64,000 bases of DNA. Source: Sphingosinicella sp. (lineage in GTDB: Bacteria; Pseudomonadota; Alphaproteobacteria; Sphingomonadales; Sphingomonadaceae). The position numbers and the translations under genes are program-made. The stretch is taken from contig JACDEE010000001.1 of NCBI GenBank assembly GCA_013816585.1, positions 325,001 to 389,000 of the forward strand, in the 5' to 3' direction. Of the stretch, positions 24,541 through 31,858 are shown piece by piece. The notes beneath the pieces were generated by a model. It saw only the letters and a list, made by a program, of their open reading frames with translations. It searched no databases and was not told where the DNA came from. The stretch's first letter is position 1, and the number at the start of each line of letters is the position of its first letter.

Positions 24541-25314
24541 TCAGCGGGGCCGCCGTTCCAGATACAGATAATGGTCGCTGAATTCCCCGGTCCGCTGCAA
24601 TTGATTCCAGTCCTGGATCACCACTTCATTGTTGCGGAAGCTCATCAGGCCCATTTCGCGCAATTGCTTCAACATCCGATTGACGTGCACCGCGGTCAGC
24701 CCTGAGGCATCGGCAATGTCGGCCTGGGTGATCGGTAGCCGGTAGGAAAAGCCGTCTGTAAGCCCGACCACGTTCAGCCGCACATAGAGTTCGCAGAAAA
24801 GATGCGAGATCCGCGACAGCGCCGATCTCCGCCCGACCGACAATATGCGTTCACGGTGGATCGCCGCGTCGAGCAAGGTCGAAAACCAGAGCATTCGCGC
24901 CAGATGCGGATGCTTTTCAGTAATGTCGCGGATCTTGTCATGCGGCGTCATCACCAGCCGGACGGGGGTCATCGATCCCACATTATGTTCCAGCTGCTTC
25001 AGCAGGAACGAATGCAGATCGAGGAAGTCGCCCGGGACATGAAGCTCCATCAACTGACGCTGGCCGTCGCTCAAATCCTTGTAGCGGCAGACAAAGCCTT
25101 CGACGAGCAGGGTGCATTCGCTGACGGTCACGCCCGCCTTCACGATCACCTTTGCCCGGGGCAATTCCTTGATCTCGCCGATAGAATCGCGGAGAATCTG
25201 CTCCTCTTCTTCCGAAAGAACGTCACGCGCCCTAAGCTTCAGGAGCAGCTCATGGAGCGGATCGCTCCCCGAGACCGTGTCCTTATTCGCCAAGGGGCCG
25301 GTCAACTTGGCCAT
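24541..25314 (-). CDS. Crp/Fnr family transcriptional regulator
   Basis: A 257-aa regulator with an N-terminal cyclic-nucleotide-binding-type beta barrel (about 30-150: AKVIVKAGVTVSECTLLVEGFVCRYKDLSDGQRQLMELHVPGDFLDLHSFL) and a C-terminal Crp-type winged helix (about 180-245) with ITQADIADASGLTAVHVNRMLKQLREMGL as the recognition region. It lacks the N-terminal cysteine cluster of Fnr, so it is not an FeS oxygen sensor of that type, and the effector is unknown. The start overlaps the DUF962 gene 3' end by 32 bp; a GTG at residue 14 is an alternative start without the overlap. Confidence 0.9.
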   Translation of the reverse strand: MAKLTGPLANKDTVSGSDPLHELLLKLRARDVLSEEEEQILRDSIGEIKELPRAKVIVKAGVTVSECTLLVEGFVCRYKDLSDGQRQLMELHVPGDFLDLHSFLLKQLEHNVGSMTPVRLVMTPHDKIRDITEKHPHLARMLWFSTLLDAAIHRERILSVGRRSALSRISHLFCELYVRLNVVGLTDGFSYRLPITQADIADASGLTAVHVNRMLKQLREMGLMSFRNNEVVIQDWNQLQRTGEFSDHYLYLERRPR

Positions 25315-25642
25315 CCGGCCTCACCCCGGCCGCGGCCAGTTCGGCCTCGATTCTGCCCGACAGCCATAAGGCCCACATTTTGAAATCGGCCAGCAGGGAC
25401 CAACGCGGGTAGGTGAAGGTTGCCGGTCGATTATGTTCGATCGCGGCATGGCTCGCCCAGGCAAAGCCATAGCCCGCGACCGGCATGGCGAGCAGCAGCC
25501 AGAGATTGCCGGTCAGGAAGGCGACGACCGCCAGGAAGATCACCAGGCTGGTACCCGCATAATGGAAAGCGCGCGTCCGCGGCCGGGCATGCTCGCGCAG
25601 ATAGAAAGGCCAGAATTCCGCGAAGCTTTTATGCTTCCGCAT
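25283..25642 (-). CDS. DUF962 / Mpo1-like membrane protein
   Basis: A 119-aa protein of the Mpo1 family (DUF962). The yeast member is an Fe2+-dependent dioxygenase that shortens 2-hydroxy fatty acids. The diagnostic pattern is FAEFWPFYLREHARPRTRAFHYAGTSLVI at residues 7-35 and GYGFAWASHAAIEHNRPATFTYPRWSLLADFKMW near 57-90, which supplies the conserved histidines. Two to three membrane helices are visible. Sphingomonads contain sphingolipids with 2-hydroxy fatty acids, so the yeast activity would be relevant here; this link is an inference. It overlaps both neighbours on the same strand by 14 and 32 bp. Confidence 0.9.
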   Translation of the reverse strand: MRKHKSFAEFWPFYLREHARPRTRAFHYAGTSLVIFLAVVAFLTGNLWLLLAMPVAGYGFAWASHAAIEHNRPATFTYPRWSLLADFKMWALWLSGRIEAELAAAGVRPDGQVDRPLGE

Positions 25643-26072
25643 CTATGCCATTTCCTTCCGAAACGACTTCATCGTCATCGACGCGATTCTTGATCAGATG
25701 GTTGGCAAGGAACCCGGCAATCAGCGGCAGGATGAGCGCCACGGCCTGCATCCATCCCGGCATCGGAAGCATCAGCACATTGACCAGCATATAGGCTTCG
25801 GTCAGCGCCGCGATCGTCCAGGCGGCCCACGGCCGGCCAATAATATGCTTTGCGACCAACGCGCCGACCAGACCGCCCCCGGCCCAGGAGACCACCCCAA
25901 GCAATTGGGCATTGGTGCCGAGCGACGAATAGGCGTCCCTGATGCCATCGACGCTGGACATGTCGACGGAGACGGGCGCGGGCGGGATCACGAGTCCGCC
26001 AATGAAGGCGATCAGCATCGCCGCCGCTATCGCGGCTACCAATCCCGCAACTATCCCCAGAAATCCGCGCAT
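25629..26072 (-). CDS. Four-helix inner-membrane protein, unknown function
   Basis: A 147-aa protein I do not recognise. It has about four hydrophobic helices: residues 5-29, 58-75, 83-100 and 105-122. The loop after the first helix (PPAPVSVDMSSVDGIRDAYSSL) should be periplasmic, and the C-terminal tail is acidic (KNRVDDDEVVSEGNG). The start is preceded by a strong SD, GAGGGGGAGACGAAA. It overlaps the DUF962 gene by 14 bp, so it leads the operon membrane protein, Mpo1-like, Crp/Fnr-type regulator. A 9-bp direct repeat lies just upstream. Confidence 0.8.
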   Translation of the reverse strand: MRGFLGIVAGLVAAIAAAMLIAFIGGLVIPPAPVSVDMSSVDGIRDAYSSLGTNAQLLGVVSWAGGGLVGALVAKHIIGRPWAAWTIAALTEAYMLVNVLMLPMPGWMQAVALILPLIAGFLANHLIKNRVDDDEVVSEGNGIDAEA

Positions 26073-26106
26073 TTTCGTCTCCCCCTCATTGGCCCGAAGC
26101 GGCGCC

Positions 26107-26137
26107 TATAGCATGAATTGCCGCCATATATAGCATG
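26107..26137. repeat. 9-bp direct repeat TATAGCATG, 22-bp period
   Basis: TATAGCATG occurs at 26107 and again at 26129, between the SDR gene and the four-helix membrane protein. The period of 22 bp equals about two helical turns, so both copies face the same side of the DNA. On the minus strand each copy contains CTATA, so one may serve as a -10 element. Confidence 0.4.
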
Positions 26138-26138
26138 G

Positions 26139-27002
26139 CTAGCTGCCCACGATCGTGCCTCCATTGGGGTGCAGCACCTGTCCGGACATGTAGCTTGAAT
26201 CCTCGCAAGCCAGGAACAGGAAGCTGGGCGCCACTTCATTGGGCTGTCCTGGCCTTCCCATCGGCGTATTCTTTCCGAATTCGGGAATCTTTTCGGGTGG
26301 CTGCCCGCCAAAGGGATTGAGCGGAGTCCAGATCGGGCCGGGCGCCACGGCGTTGACCCTGATGCCCTTGGCCACCAGACTTTCCGAAAGCGATCGGGTG
26401 AAGGCGGTGATGGCCCCCTTGGTCGACGAATAATCGAGCAATATGTCGGCCCCTTTATACATGGTGACCGAGGTGCAATTGACGATTGCGGCGCCCTTTT
26501 TCAAATGCGGGCGCGCGGCCTGCGTCATGAAGAACATTCCAAAGATATTGGTCTGGAAAGTGCGCTTGAGCTGTTCTTCGCTGATGTCGGTAATGTCCTC
26601 GTCCGGATGCTGTTCCCCGGCATTATTGACCAGGATATCGAGGCGGCCGAACGTGTCGATCATCTCGGCCACCGCGCGTTCGCAAAAAGCCTTGTCACCC
26701 ACGTCGCCGGCGATGGTGAGGGCCCGGCGGCCTTCCTTCTCGACTATCTCCTTCGTTTTGGCGGCGTCATCATGTTCGCACAAATAGAGGATCGCGATAT
26801 CGGCGCCCTCGCGGGCGTAGAGTGCGGCGACGGCCCGGCCGATGCCGCTATCGGCGCCGGTAATAAGGGCAATTTTGTCCTTCAGCCGCCCGGAGCCCGG
26901 ATAGATTGGGTGCCAGTCGGGCTTTGGCTCCAATTGGCTTTCATGACCGGGAAGCGCGTCCTCGTGGATCATGTCGACGGTTTCGGTGTCGTCCATCATC
27001 AC
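26139..27002 (-). CDS. SDR family oxidoreductase (general-stress type)
   Basis: A 287-aa short-chain dehydrogenase. After a 40-residue N-terminal extension rich in acidic residues comes the NAD(P)-binding motif ALITGADSGIGRAVAALYA near residues 45-63. NNAG is near 126, and the catalytic Ser in NCTSVTMYKG and the YSSTK motif lie near 175-195. The C-terminal QPNEVAPSFLFLACEDSSYMSGQVLHPNGG is typical. The long extension (HPIYPGSGRLKDKIALITGADSG) places it in the group with Bacillus general stress protein 39 (YdaD/YhdF). It overlaps the 72-aa gene upstream by 4 bp, and a possible EcfG-type promoter precedes both. Its substrate is unknown. Confidence 0.93.
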   Translation of the reverse strand: MMMDDTETVDMIHEDALPGHESQLEPKPDWHPIYPGSGRLKDKIALITGADSGIGRAVAALYAREGADIAILYLCEHDDAAKTKEIVEKEGRRALTIAGDVGDKAFCERAVAEMIDTFGRLDILVNNAGEQHPDEDITDISEEQLKRTFQTNIFGMFFMTQAARPHLKKGAAIVNCTSVTMYKGADILLDYSSTKGAITAFTRSLSESLVAKGIRVNAVAPGPIWTPLNPFGGQPPEKIPEFGKNTPMGRPGQPNEVAPSFLFLACEDSSYMSGQVLHPNGGTIVGS

Positions 27003-27217
27003 TCCTTGGCCCCGACCCCTGCACCTTCCTCACCAAAGGCTTCGATCGTGGATTGGTCCTGCCGATCCCGGTCGGGTGCCTTTTCCGCCGGACTTTTGCC
27101 GTCGGGCCCGAGCCGGTCCGAGTTGCGGCTTCCGTCGCGGGGATCATCCGACATCTCGTTATTCTGATTCTGGGTGAGCTGGGTGGAATCGGGGTTGTGC
27201 AGGTTCTGCTTGCCCAT
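26999..27217 (-). CDS. Small disordered protein, first gene of the SDR operon
   Basis: A 72-aa very hydrophilic protein, rich in Asn, Gln, Asp, Gly and Arg, without hydrophobic segments and probably disordered. I do not recognise a family. It is accepted as a gene because the ATG has an excellent SD (AAAGGAGAAGCAAA), the stop overlaps the SDR start by 4 bp (ATGA), and a possible EcfG-type promoter lies just upstream. Small hydrophilin-like proteins are commonly part of the general stress response, which fits the neighbour, but that role is inferred from composition only. Confidence 0.75.
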   Translation of the reverse strand: MGKQNLHNPDSTQLTQNQNNEMSDDPRDGSRNSDRLGPDGKSPAEKAPDRDRQDQSTIEAFGEEGAGVGAKE

Positions 27218-27264
27218 TTTGCTTCTCCTTTAAATTTTCGGACGCCGGAGCGATCTTGCAAACA

Positions 27265-27291
27265 GAACTATTCCAGTCAGTTGGCAGTTCC
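27265..27291 (-). promoter_or_regulatory. Putative EcfG-type (general stress) promoter
   Basis: On the minus strand GGAAC is followed after 17 bp by AGTTC. The alphaproteobacterial EcfG consensus is GGAAC-N16/17-CGTT, so one base deviates. The element ends about 50 bp before the ATG of the 72-aa gene and would drive that gene and the SDR, both of stress-response character. Confidence 0.45.
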
Positions 27292-27374
27292 CCGCCGATC
27301 GCCGCCCGCCAGCCTTCGCCTCCGTTAGTCTCCCGTTCATCTTCTGTGCGCTCTTACCTGCTACAAGCGTTGCA

Positions 27375-27408
27375 GCATTGCTGCTGTACATCAGTACGAC
27401 AGCGATGC
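27375..27408 (+). promoter_or_regulatory. Long imperfect inverted repeat before the TonB receptor
   Basis: GCATTGCTG pairs with CAGCGATGC (one G-U pair), then after one mismatch TGTAC pairs with GTACG (one G-U pair) around the tetraloop ATCA. This 15-step stem ends 27 bp before the receptor ATG. It could be a leader RNA structure controlling translation or a DNA operator; the sequence alone does not separate these. Confidence 0.5.
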
Positions 27409-27435
27409 AGGAGAAGCGTGGATGGGGAGAAGATT

Positions 27436-29553
27436 ATGATGCGCCGGGCCGGCACGATACAGCGTGCTGACAGCAAGACATTCTGGATGGCCTCGGCCGG
27501 GCTACTGGCGCTTATGGCGTCTCCCGCGTCGGCGCAGGAAACCGGGGACGCGCCGCCGCCGGTACCGACCCTTCCCGCGGCCGTCGAAGGCGCAAAAAGC
27601 TACACTCCGGCCGATTTCGCCCGCTTCGCGCCTAAAACGGCCCGCGACATGCTAGCTCAGGTTCCGGGTTTCATCATCCGGCAGGCCGACGAGGAGCGCC
27701 GCGGCCTGGGTCAGGCCTCCGGCAATGTCCTGATCAACGGGGAGCGTTTTTCAGGCAAGTCGAACGATGTGCTGACCGAGCTCAGCCGCATCCCCGCAAC
27801 CGACGTCGTCAGGATCGATATCGTCGACGGAGCCACGCTCAACGTGCCGGGACTTTCCGGCCAGGTCGCCAACATCCTGGTCACCGCGCAGAAGAAAATG
27901 AGCGGGCAATTCGTGTGGCGACCCGAAGCAAGGCTGAAAAGACTGCCGCCACGGATGACCAACGGCCAGGCATCGCTCAGCGGATCATCGGGCAATTTCG
28001 ATTATACGATCGGATTCTCCAACGACAGCCGGGTGAACGGCAATGCAGGCCCGGAAATCGTGACCAACGGTGCCGGCACGATCATCGATCGCCGGGAGGA
28101 ACAGCTCGACGTGTTCCAGGAACAGCCCAAGATCAGCCTTGGCCTCAAGCATAAAAGCGATTCCGGAGCCGTGGCCAATTTGAACGCGGCCTATCAGATC
28201 TTCAACCTCGACGCCGACGAATTCTCCTATCGCAGCGGCCCCGGCCAGCCCGACCGCACGCGGCTTTTCCACGAGCAGGAGCGCGAATGGAATTACGAGC
28301 TGGGCGGCGATTATGAATTCGGGCTCGGCGGCGGGAGATTGAAGCTGATCGGCCTCAGGAAGTTCGAACACAGCCCCTATAGCCAGCAGATCGTCACTCG
28401 TTTCGCCGATGGCCGCCCCAATGTCGGCGACCGGTTCGAACAGACAGCGGACGAGACCGAGAGTATCGCTCGCGCCGAATATGGCTGGAAATCCGGGCCT
28501 GCCGACTGGCAGGTGGCTGTGGAGGGTGCCTATAACGTGCTCGACGTCGACAGCTCGTTGGCACGGTTGACCAATGAAGGCCTGTTCCAGCCGGTCGCGC
28601 TCGACAATGCCGTATCGACGGTGGATGAAAAGAGGGCGGAGGTTGCGGTCAGCTACGGACGTCCGCTGAGCCCAACGCTGACCCTGCAATCATCCCTTGG
28701 CGGCGAATATTCGAAGCTCAGCCAGTCCGGCGAATTCGGCAAGACCCGCATCTTCTACCGGCCCAAGGGCTTCGTGTCGCTGGCCTGGAAGGCCTCGCCC
28801 AAACTCGACCTCAGCGCCAAGATCGAGCGCGAAGTGGGCCAGCTCAATTTCTTCGATTTCGTAGCCTTCGTGAATGTCGGCGGTGGCTTCGGCAATGCCG
28901 GCAACCCGGAGCTGGTTCCGACGCAAAGCTGGAACGGCCAGGTCGAGGCGACCCGCAATCTCGGAGTCTATGGGACCGCGACCGCGCGCCTCTACGGGAA
29001 ATTATACGAGGACATCGTGGATGTGATTCCGATCGGGGAGAACGGCCAGGCGCCGGGCAATCTCGACAAGGCGACGATGTACGGGTTCTTCTGGTCCAGC
29101 ACGCTCAATCTTGACCCGTTCGGCGTGAAGGGGGCGAAGATCGATGCCGAGATGGATTTCCAGAAGAGCCGGATCGAGGATCAGCTAACCGGCGAATTCC
29201 GCCAGATCAACAACCGCCGATATCGGTACATTTCACTCAACTTTCGCCACGACATTCCGAAGACGGACTGGGCCTATGGCGCTTATTACGAGGAATTCGA
29301 GCAAGCCTGGGGCTATCGGCTCGACATCAAGGAACGGCCCTTCAACTCACCCGGGAGCGTGGGCATGTTCGTCGAGCACAAGAATTTGCTGGGCCTGACG
29401 GTCAAGGCGCGGGTCGACAATCTATTGGGTACGCAGGAGCAGTTCACGCGAACCTTCTATGATGGCCGCCGAACCAATCCTGTGTTGTTCAGCGAGTTCA
29501 GGGACCGGAATTACGGCCCCATATTGGGCCTGGAAATAAGCGGGAAATTCTAG
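27436..29553 (+). CDS. TonB-dependent outer-membrane receptor
   Basis: A 705-aa outer-membrane protein. The start at 27436 follows GGGGAGAAGATT and opens a signal peptide (residues about 15-36, ending PASAQE); the 60 earlier residues in the track ORF are intergenic. Residues about 55-160 form the plug (FARFAPKTARDMLAQVPGFIIRQADEERRGLGQASGNVLINGERFSGKS, then ILVTAQKK). The rest is a beta barrel with alternating aromatic strands, ending in the aromatic YGPILGLEISGKF, which suits BAM recognition. The substrate cannot be told: sphingomonads use such receptors for siderophores, sugars and other compounds, and there is no neighbouring uptake system. A long hairpin precedes the start. Confidence 0.9.
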   Translation: MMRRAGTIQRADSKTFWMASAGLLALMASPASAQETGDAPPPVPTLPAAVEGAKSYTPADFARFAPKTARDMLAQVPGFIIRQADEERRGLGQASGNVLINGERFSGKSNDVLTELSRIPATDVVRIDIVDGATLNVPGLSGQVANILVTAQKKMSGQFVWRPEARLKRLPPRMTNGQASLSGSSGNFDYTIGFSNDSRVNGNAGPEIVTNGAGTIIDRREEQLDVFQEQPKISLGLKHKSDSGAVANLNAAYQIFNLDADEFSYRSGPGQPDRTRLFHEQEREWNYELGGDYEFGLGGGRLKLIGLRKFEHSPYSQQIVTRFADGRPNVGDRFEQTADETESIARAEYGWKSGPADWQVAVEGAYNVLDVDSSLARLTNEGLFQPVALDNAVSTVDEKRAEVAVSYGRPLSPTLTLQSSLGGEYSKLSQSGEFGKTRIFYRPKGFVSLAWKASPKLDLSAKIEREVGQLNFFDFVAFVNVGGGFGNAGNPELVPTQSWNGQVEATRNLGVYGTATARLYGKLYEDIVDVIPIGENGQAPGNLDKATMYGFFWSSTLNLDPFGVKGAKIDAEMDFQKSRIEDQLTGEFRQINNRRYRYISLNFRHDIPKTDWAYGAYYEEFEQAWGYRLDIKERPFNSPGSVGMFVEHKNLLGLTVKARVDNLLGTQEQFTRTFYDGRRTNPVLFSEFRDRNYGPILGLEISGKF

Positions 29554-29585
29554 AGGCGGCTCGTTTTTACGGGCGAGGGTAGAGC

Positions 29586-29849
29586 TTACGGGCGGGGATA
29601 GAGCGCGGTTTCCGCCGGCTCGGGAAGACGCACGTCCGACGATCCAAGCTTCGCGGTCGAACCGCGTGCCACGCATTGTGCAACCACGACCGGGAAATCC
29701 ACGTCGGTAAAGCGGGCGAGCGCCATTTCCGTGGCGGCAGTGCAGGCGGCCTGGCTTTGATATTGCGTCTCGAGCAGTTGAACCTGCTGGCACGGGGCCT
29801 CGGCCTCGCCGCAACCCATTATGGCAATGAAGAAAAGTGATGCCGACAT
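29586..29849 (-). CDS. Small exported cysteine-containing protein, unknown
   Basis: An 87-aa protein with a short hydrophobic N-terminus (MSASLFFIAIMGCGEAEAPC) that could be a signal peptide; MGC resembles a weak lipobox. Four cysteines are present (residues 13, 20, 36, 59), three of them after the hydrophobic segment, which suits a small periplasmic disulfide protein. I do not recognise a family. The ATG at 29849 has a strong SD (AAGGAGCGGATC), which supports expression. It is convergent with the TonB receptor gene and diverges from the ABC exporter gene. Confidence 0.65.
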   Translation of the reverse strand: MSASLFFIAIMGCGEAEAPCQQVQLLETQYQSQAACTAATEMALARFTDVDFPVVVAQCVARGSTAKLGSSDVRLPEPAETALYPRP

Positions 29850-29948
29850 GATCCGCTCCTTGGGCTACAAAACCGCTCACGAGCCTGTCCGTTCCCTTCG
29901 TTTCGGTTCCGTATTTGGAAAAGTCTGTCCAACCCCTATCTAAGGGGG

Positions 29949-31763
29949 ATGCCGCCCGAACCGATGACAGATAATCCTCACCCGGAGGCGGGCTGGTCGG
30001 CGCTCCGCCGCTTCCTCCCCTATCTATGGCCGGCGGGAGAGGCGGCGCTGAAGATTCGCGTCGTCGCCGCGATGGTGCTGGTGTTCATCGCCAAGGGCGC
30101 GACGCTCATCATGCCCTTTGCCTATAAGGCCGCGATCGACCGCATGGTGCCGGGAATGGAGCCGGCGGCCGGCCTCGCTATTGCGCTGGTCGCCGCTTAT
30201 GCCGGCGCCCGGTTTGCCGGAGTGCTGTTCGACAATCTGCGCAACGCGATTTTCGAGCGGGTCGGGCAGGACGCCGCCCGGCGGTTGGCGGAAAGCGTTT
30301 TCCGCCACGTCCATCAATTATCGCTGCGCTACCATCTGGAACGGCGAACCGGCGCACTGACCAAGATCGTCGAGCGCGGCACCAAGAGCATCGACATGAT
30401 GCTCTATTTCCTATTGTTCAACATCGCGCCGACGGTGATCGAACTGGCGGCGATCTGCATCATCTTCGGGGTCAAGTTCGGCGCTGGGCTGGTCGTTGCG
30501 ACCCTGGTCATGGTGGTCGTCTATATCGGCTTCACCCGTATCGTCACCGACTGGCGGTCGCGCCTTCGCCGCGAGCTGAACGAGATCGACAACCACGCCA
30601 TATCGAGAGCGGTGGATTCGCTGCTCAATTACGAAACCGTCAAATATTTCAACGCCGAAGACCGCGAGGCCGGGCGTTACGGGGCGGCGATGCGCGCTTT
30701 CGCCAATTCGTCGGTCAAGAACGAAACCTCGCTCGCCTGGCTAAATATCGGCCAGTCGCTGATAACCAATCTGATGATGGCCGGCGCGATGGGCTACACC
30801 GTGTGGGGCTGGAGCAAAGGCGAATTCACCACCGGCGACGTGGTGCTGGTCAACACCTTGCTGGCCCAGCTGTTTCGCCCGCTGGACATGCTCGGCTGGG
30901 TCTATCGCAACATCCGACAGGGCCTGATCGACATGGAACAGATGTTCGGCGTGGTGGATACCAAGGCCGAGGTGATCGACCAGGAGGACGCGCCGGATCT
31001 GCAGGTCACCCAGGGCCATGTCCGCTTTCACAATGTCGAATTCGGATACGAACCCTCCCGCGCGATCCTGAAAGGCATCGACCTCGACGTTCCGCCGGGC
31101 ACCATGCTCGCCGTGGTCGGGCCTTCTGGCGCGGGCAAGTCGACGCTATCGAGATTGTTGTTCCGTTTCTACGAACCCACTTCCGGCTCCATCACTATCG
31201 ACGGCCAGGATATTACGGCAGTCACCCAGAAAAGCCTTCGCGCGGCAATCGGCATCGTGCCGCAGGACAGCGTCCTTTTCAACGACAGCGTCGGCTACAA
31301 TATCGGCTATGGCCGCGAAGGCGCCGGCCAGCCCGAGATCGAGGATGCGGCGCGGGGCGCCGCGATCCACGATTTCATTGCCAGCCTGCCGGAAGGTTAT
31401 GAGGCGAAGGTCGGCGAGCGGGGCCTCAAGCTTTCGGGCGGCGAGAAGCAGCGCGTCGCGATCGCGCGGACGCTGCTGAAGGACCCGCCGATCCTGATCC
31501 TGGACGAAGCCACCAGCGCGCTAGACAGCCGGACCGAGGCGGCGATCCAGGAGACGCTCAAATCGGTCGAGCGCGGGCGAACCAGCATCGTCATCGCGCA
31601 CCGGCTTTCCACGATCATCGATGCCGACCAGATCGTGGTGCTGGACCAGGGCCGCGTCGCCGAGCGCGGCACGCACGCACAGTTACTGCGCAAACGCGGC
31701 CTGTACGCCGAAATGTGGACGCGCCAGCAAAGCGAACGTGAACGGGCCGAGGCGGCGGAATAA
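29949..31763 (+). CDS. ATM1-type ABC exporter (permease-ATPase fusion)
   Basis: A 604-aa half-transporter that works as a homodimer in the inner membrane. Six membrane helices lie within residues about 35-310, followed by the ATPase domain: Walker A VVGPSGAGKSTLSRLLF near 387-403, Q-loop GIVPQDSVLFNDS, signature LSGGEKQRVAIARTLL near 495-510 and Walker B ILILDEATSALDS. The membrane part (YHLERRTGALTKIVERGTKSIDMMLYFLLFNIAPT and SLLNYETVKYFNAEDREAGRY) matches the ATM1/HMT1 group that exports glutathione-based compounds linked to FeS assembly and metal tolerance. The first ATG is only one base after AAGGGGG, so the ATG at 29964 is an alternative start. recQ follows. Confidence 0.95.
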   Translation: MPPEPMTDNPHPEAGWSALRRFLPYLWPAGEAALKIRVVAAMVLVFIAKGATLIMPFAYKAAIDRMVPGMEPAAGLAIALVAAYAGARFAGVLFDNLRNAIFERVGQDAARRLAESVFRHVHQLSLRYHLERRTGALTKIVERGTKSIDMMLYFLLFNIAPTVIELAAICIIFGVKFGAGLVVATLVMVVVYIGFTRIVTDWRSRLRRELNEIDNHAISRAVDSLLNYETVKYFNAEDREAGRYGAAMRAFANSSVKNETSLAWLNIGQSLITNLMMAGAMGYTVWGWSKGEFTTGDVVLVNTLLAQLFRPLDMLGWVYRNIRQGLIDMEQMFGVVDTKAEVIDQEDAPDLQVTQGHVRFHNVEFGYEPSRAILKGIDLDVPPGTMLAVVGPSGAGKSTLSRLLFRFYEPTSGSITIDGQDITAVTQKSLRAAIGIVPQDSVLFNDSVGYNIGYGREGAGQPEIEDAARGAAIHDFIASLPEGYEAKVGERGLKLSGGEKQRVAIARTLLKDPPILILDEATSALDSRTEAAIQETLKSVERGRTSIVIAHRLSTIIDADQIVVLDQGRVAERGTHAQLLRKRGLYAEMWTRQQSERERAEAAE

Positions 31764-31858
31764 TCGAACCGTCATTCGAACGGCGCTGGAATATCCGTCG
31801 CTTGTGCGTCACAAGGCGAAGGATTCCGGCGCTTTCCGCCACGACATTTTGAGTTTCA

